5,891 nt of DNA, from contig JBAZPZ010000124.1 of NCBI GenBank assembly GCA_041645495.1, forward strand, positions 1-5,891. Direction: 5' to 3'. Every line of letters starts with the position of its first letter. The stretch's first letter is position 1. This DNA is from 0-14-0-20-45-22 sp041645495. Its GTDB lineage: Bacteria; Fidelibacterota; UBA2242. The notes under the pieces were generated by a model. The model worked only from the letters and a program-made list of their open reading frames with translations. It searched no databases and had not been told where the DNA came from. This document shows, piece after piece, positions 5,545 to 5,891 of the stretch. Both the position numbers and the translations under genes were made by a program.

Positions 5545-5813
5545 TTGGATTAGGTTGGATTAGGTTGGATTAGGTTGGATTAGGTTGATTAGGTTGGATT
5601 AGGTTGATTAGGTTGGATTAGGTTGATTGGGTTGGATTAGGTTGGATTAGGTTGATTAGGTTGGATTAGGTTGGATTGGGTTGGATTAGGTTGGATTAGG
5701 TTGGATTAGGTTGATTGGGTTGGATTAGGTTGGATTAGGTTGATTGGGTTGGATTAGGTTGATTATGTTGGATTAGGTTGATTGGGTTGATTGGGTTGAT
5801 TGGGTTGATTGGG
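5545..5813 (+). repeat. 269-bp tandem array of 28 units, 9 and 10 nt long
   Basis: The array parses without gaps into 28 units: 17 of ten bases (TTGGATTAGG, once TTGGATTGGG) and 11 of nine bases (TTGATTGGG, TTGATTAGG, once TTGATTATG). The nine-base form lacks one G of the first GG and often gains a third G in the second run. Up to unit 24 a nine-base unit is always followed by a ten-base one; the last four units are all TTGATTGGG. GG or GGG runs recur every four or five bases, so two-tier G-quadruplexes on the plus strand are possible. Two decayed units (TAGATTAGG, CTGGATTAGG) follow at 5842-5860 after the hairpin element. It is non-coding and lies upstream of the operon. Confidence 0.95.
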
Positions 5814-5834
5814 CCTGTCCGCCTCTGGTGGATT
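5812..5834 (-). repeat. Hairpin repeat element, right copy, inverted relative to the left
   Basis: This element begins GGCCTGTCCGCCTCTGG and is the reverse complement of the 161-183 copy, with one substitution (C to T at 5829) that turns one stem pair into G-T in this strand. It abuts the last GGG of the array and its final GGATT resembles an array unit, so it may have inserted into the array or been captured by its expansion. Confidence 0.75.
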
Positions 5835-5891
5835 GAATATGTAGATTAGGCTGGATTAGGGTAAGCGGGAGTAAGGTAGTGGTAAAGTCGT
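5835..5891. other. Right-edge intergenic sequence with decayed array units
   Basis: Two imperfect array units (5842-5850 and 5851-5860) are followed by G-rich, T/A-poor sequence with GGGAGT and GGTAGT words. On the left flank's minus strand the same words occur around 380..332, so the two flanks share a style of degenerate repeat in mirror orientation. No gene is visible before the window ends. Confidence 0.45.

Noticed and set aside
5545..5813. CRISPR array
   Set aside because: Units are 9-10 bases with no spacers between them, and no cas-like gene is in the window.
5545..5813. Telomere or linear-replicon end
   Set aside because: TTAGG words resemble some eukaryotic telomeres, but the array is internal, irregular in unit length, and followed by other sequence; the neighbouring genes are bacterial.

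Overview
The window carries one tightly packed operon on the minus strand, running from about 5447 down to about 543, between two gene-free, repeat-rich flanks. It looks like a chromosomal segment of a Gram-negative-type bacterium: a canonical sigma70 promoter, AGGA/GGAG ribosome sites, a classical Sec signal peptide, and ATG/GTG starts. The degenerate short repeats in both flanks, and the small TCCGCC/GGCGGA hairpin present in both, recall what is often seen in uncultivated candidate phyla. That assignment is an impression only; nothing here fixes the taxon.

Operon, in transcription order: two tandem DUF47/PhoU-like proteins (5447-4803 and 4784-4116); a divergent CYTH-like protein (4099-3491); a short canonical CYTH/triphosphate tunnel metalloenzyme (3494-3015); an exported, C-terminally anchored protein of unknown function (3025-2213); a PiT-family phosphate permease with a long soluble tail (2216-750); and a small unassigned reading frame (683-543) ahead of twin terminator-like hairpins (508-471). 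The first three genes are separated by 16-18 nt. The rest overlap: ATGA between the two CYTH genes, 11 nt between CYTH and the exported protein, and GTGA between the exported protein and the permease. This arrangement implies translational coupling and one shared role.

The likely theme is phosphate and short-chain polyphosphate handling. PiT imports inorganic phosphate with a cation, and DUF47 proteins are the usual partners of PiT carriers. A short CYTH enzyme would be expected to hydrolyse tripolyphosphate or another triphosphate. The divergent CYTH-like protein and the anchored extracytoplasmic protein are the undescribed parts. Their place inside the cassette suggests they sense, modify or gate the same process; this is inference.

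Left flank (12-542): reading leftward there are the twin hairpins, a C-rich 21-nt direct repeat, an 11-unit heptamer tract, the inverted hairpin element, and then a near-consensus promoter driving a gene whose first codons lie at the very edge (11-1). Right flank (5448-5891): an AT-rich leader for the operon without a convincing promoter, then a 269-bp array of 28 units alternating between 10-nt (TTGGATTAGG) and 9-nt (TTGATTGGG or TTGATTAGG) forms. The array ends in the second, opposite-facing copy of the hairpin element, followed by decayed array units.
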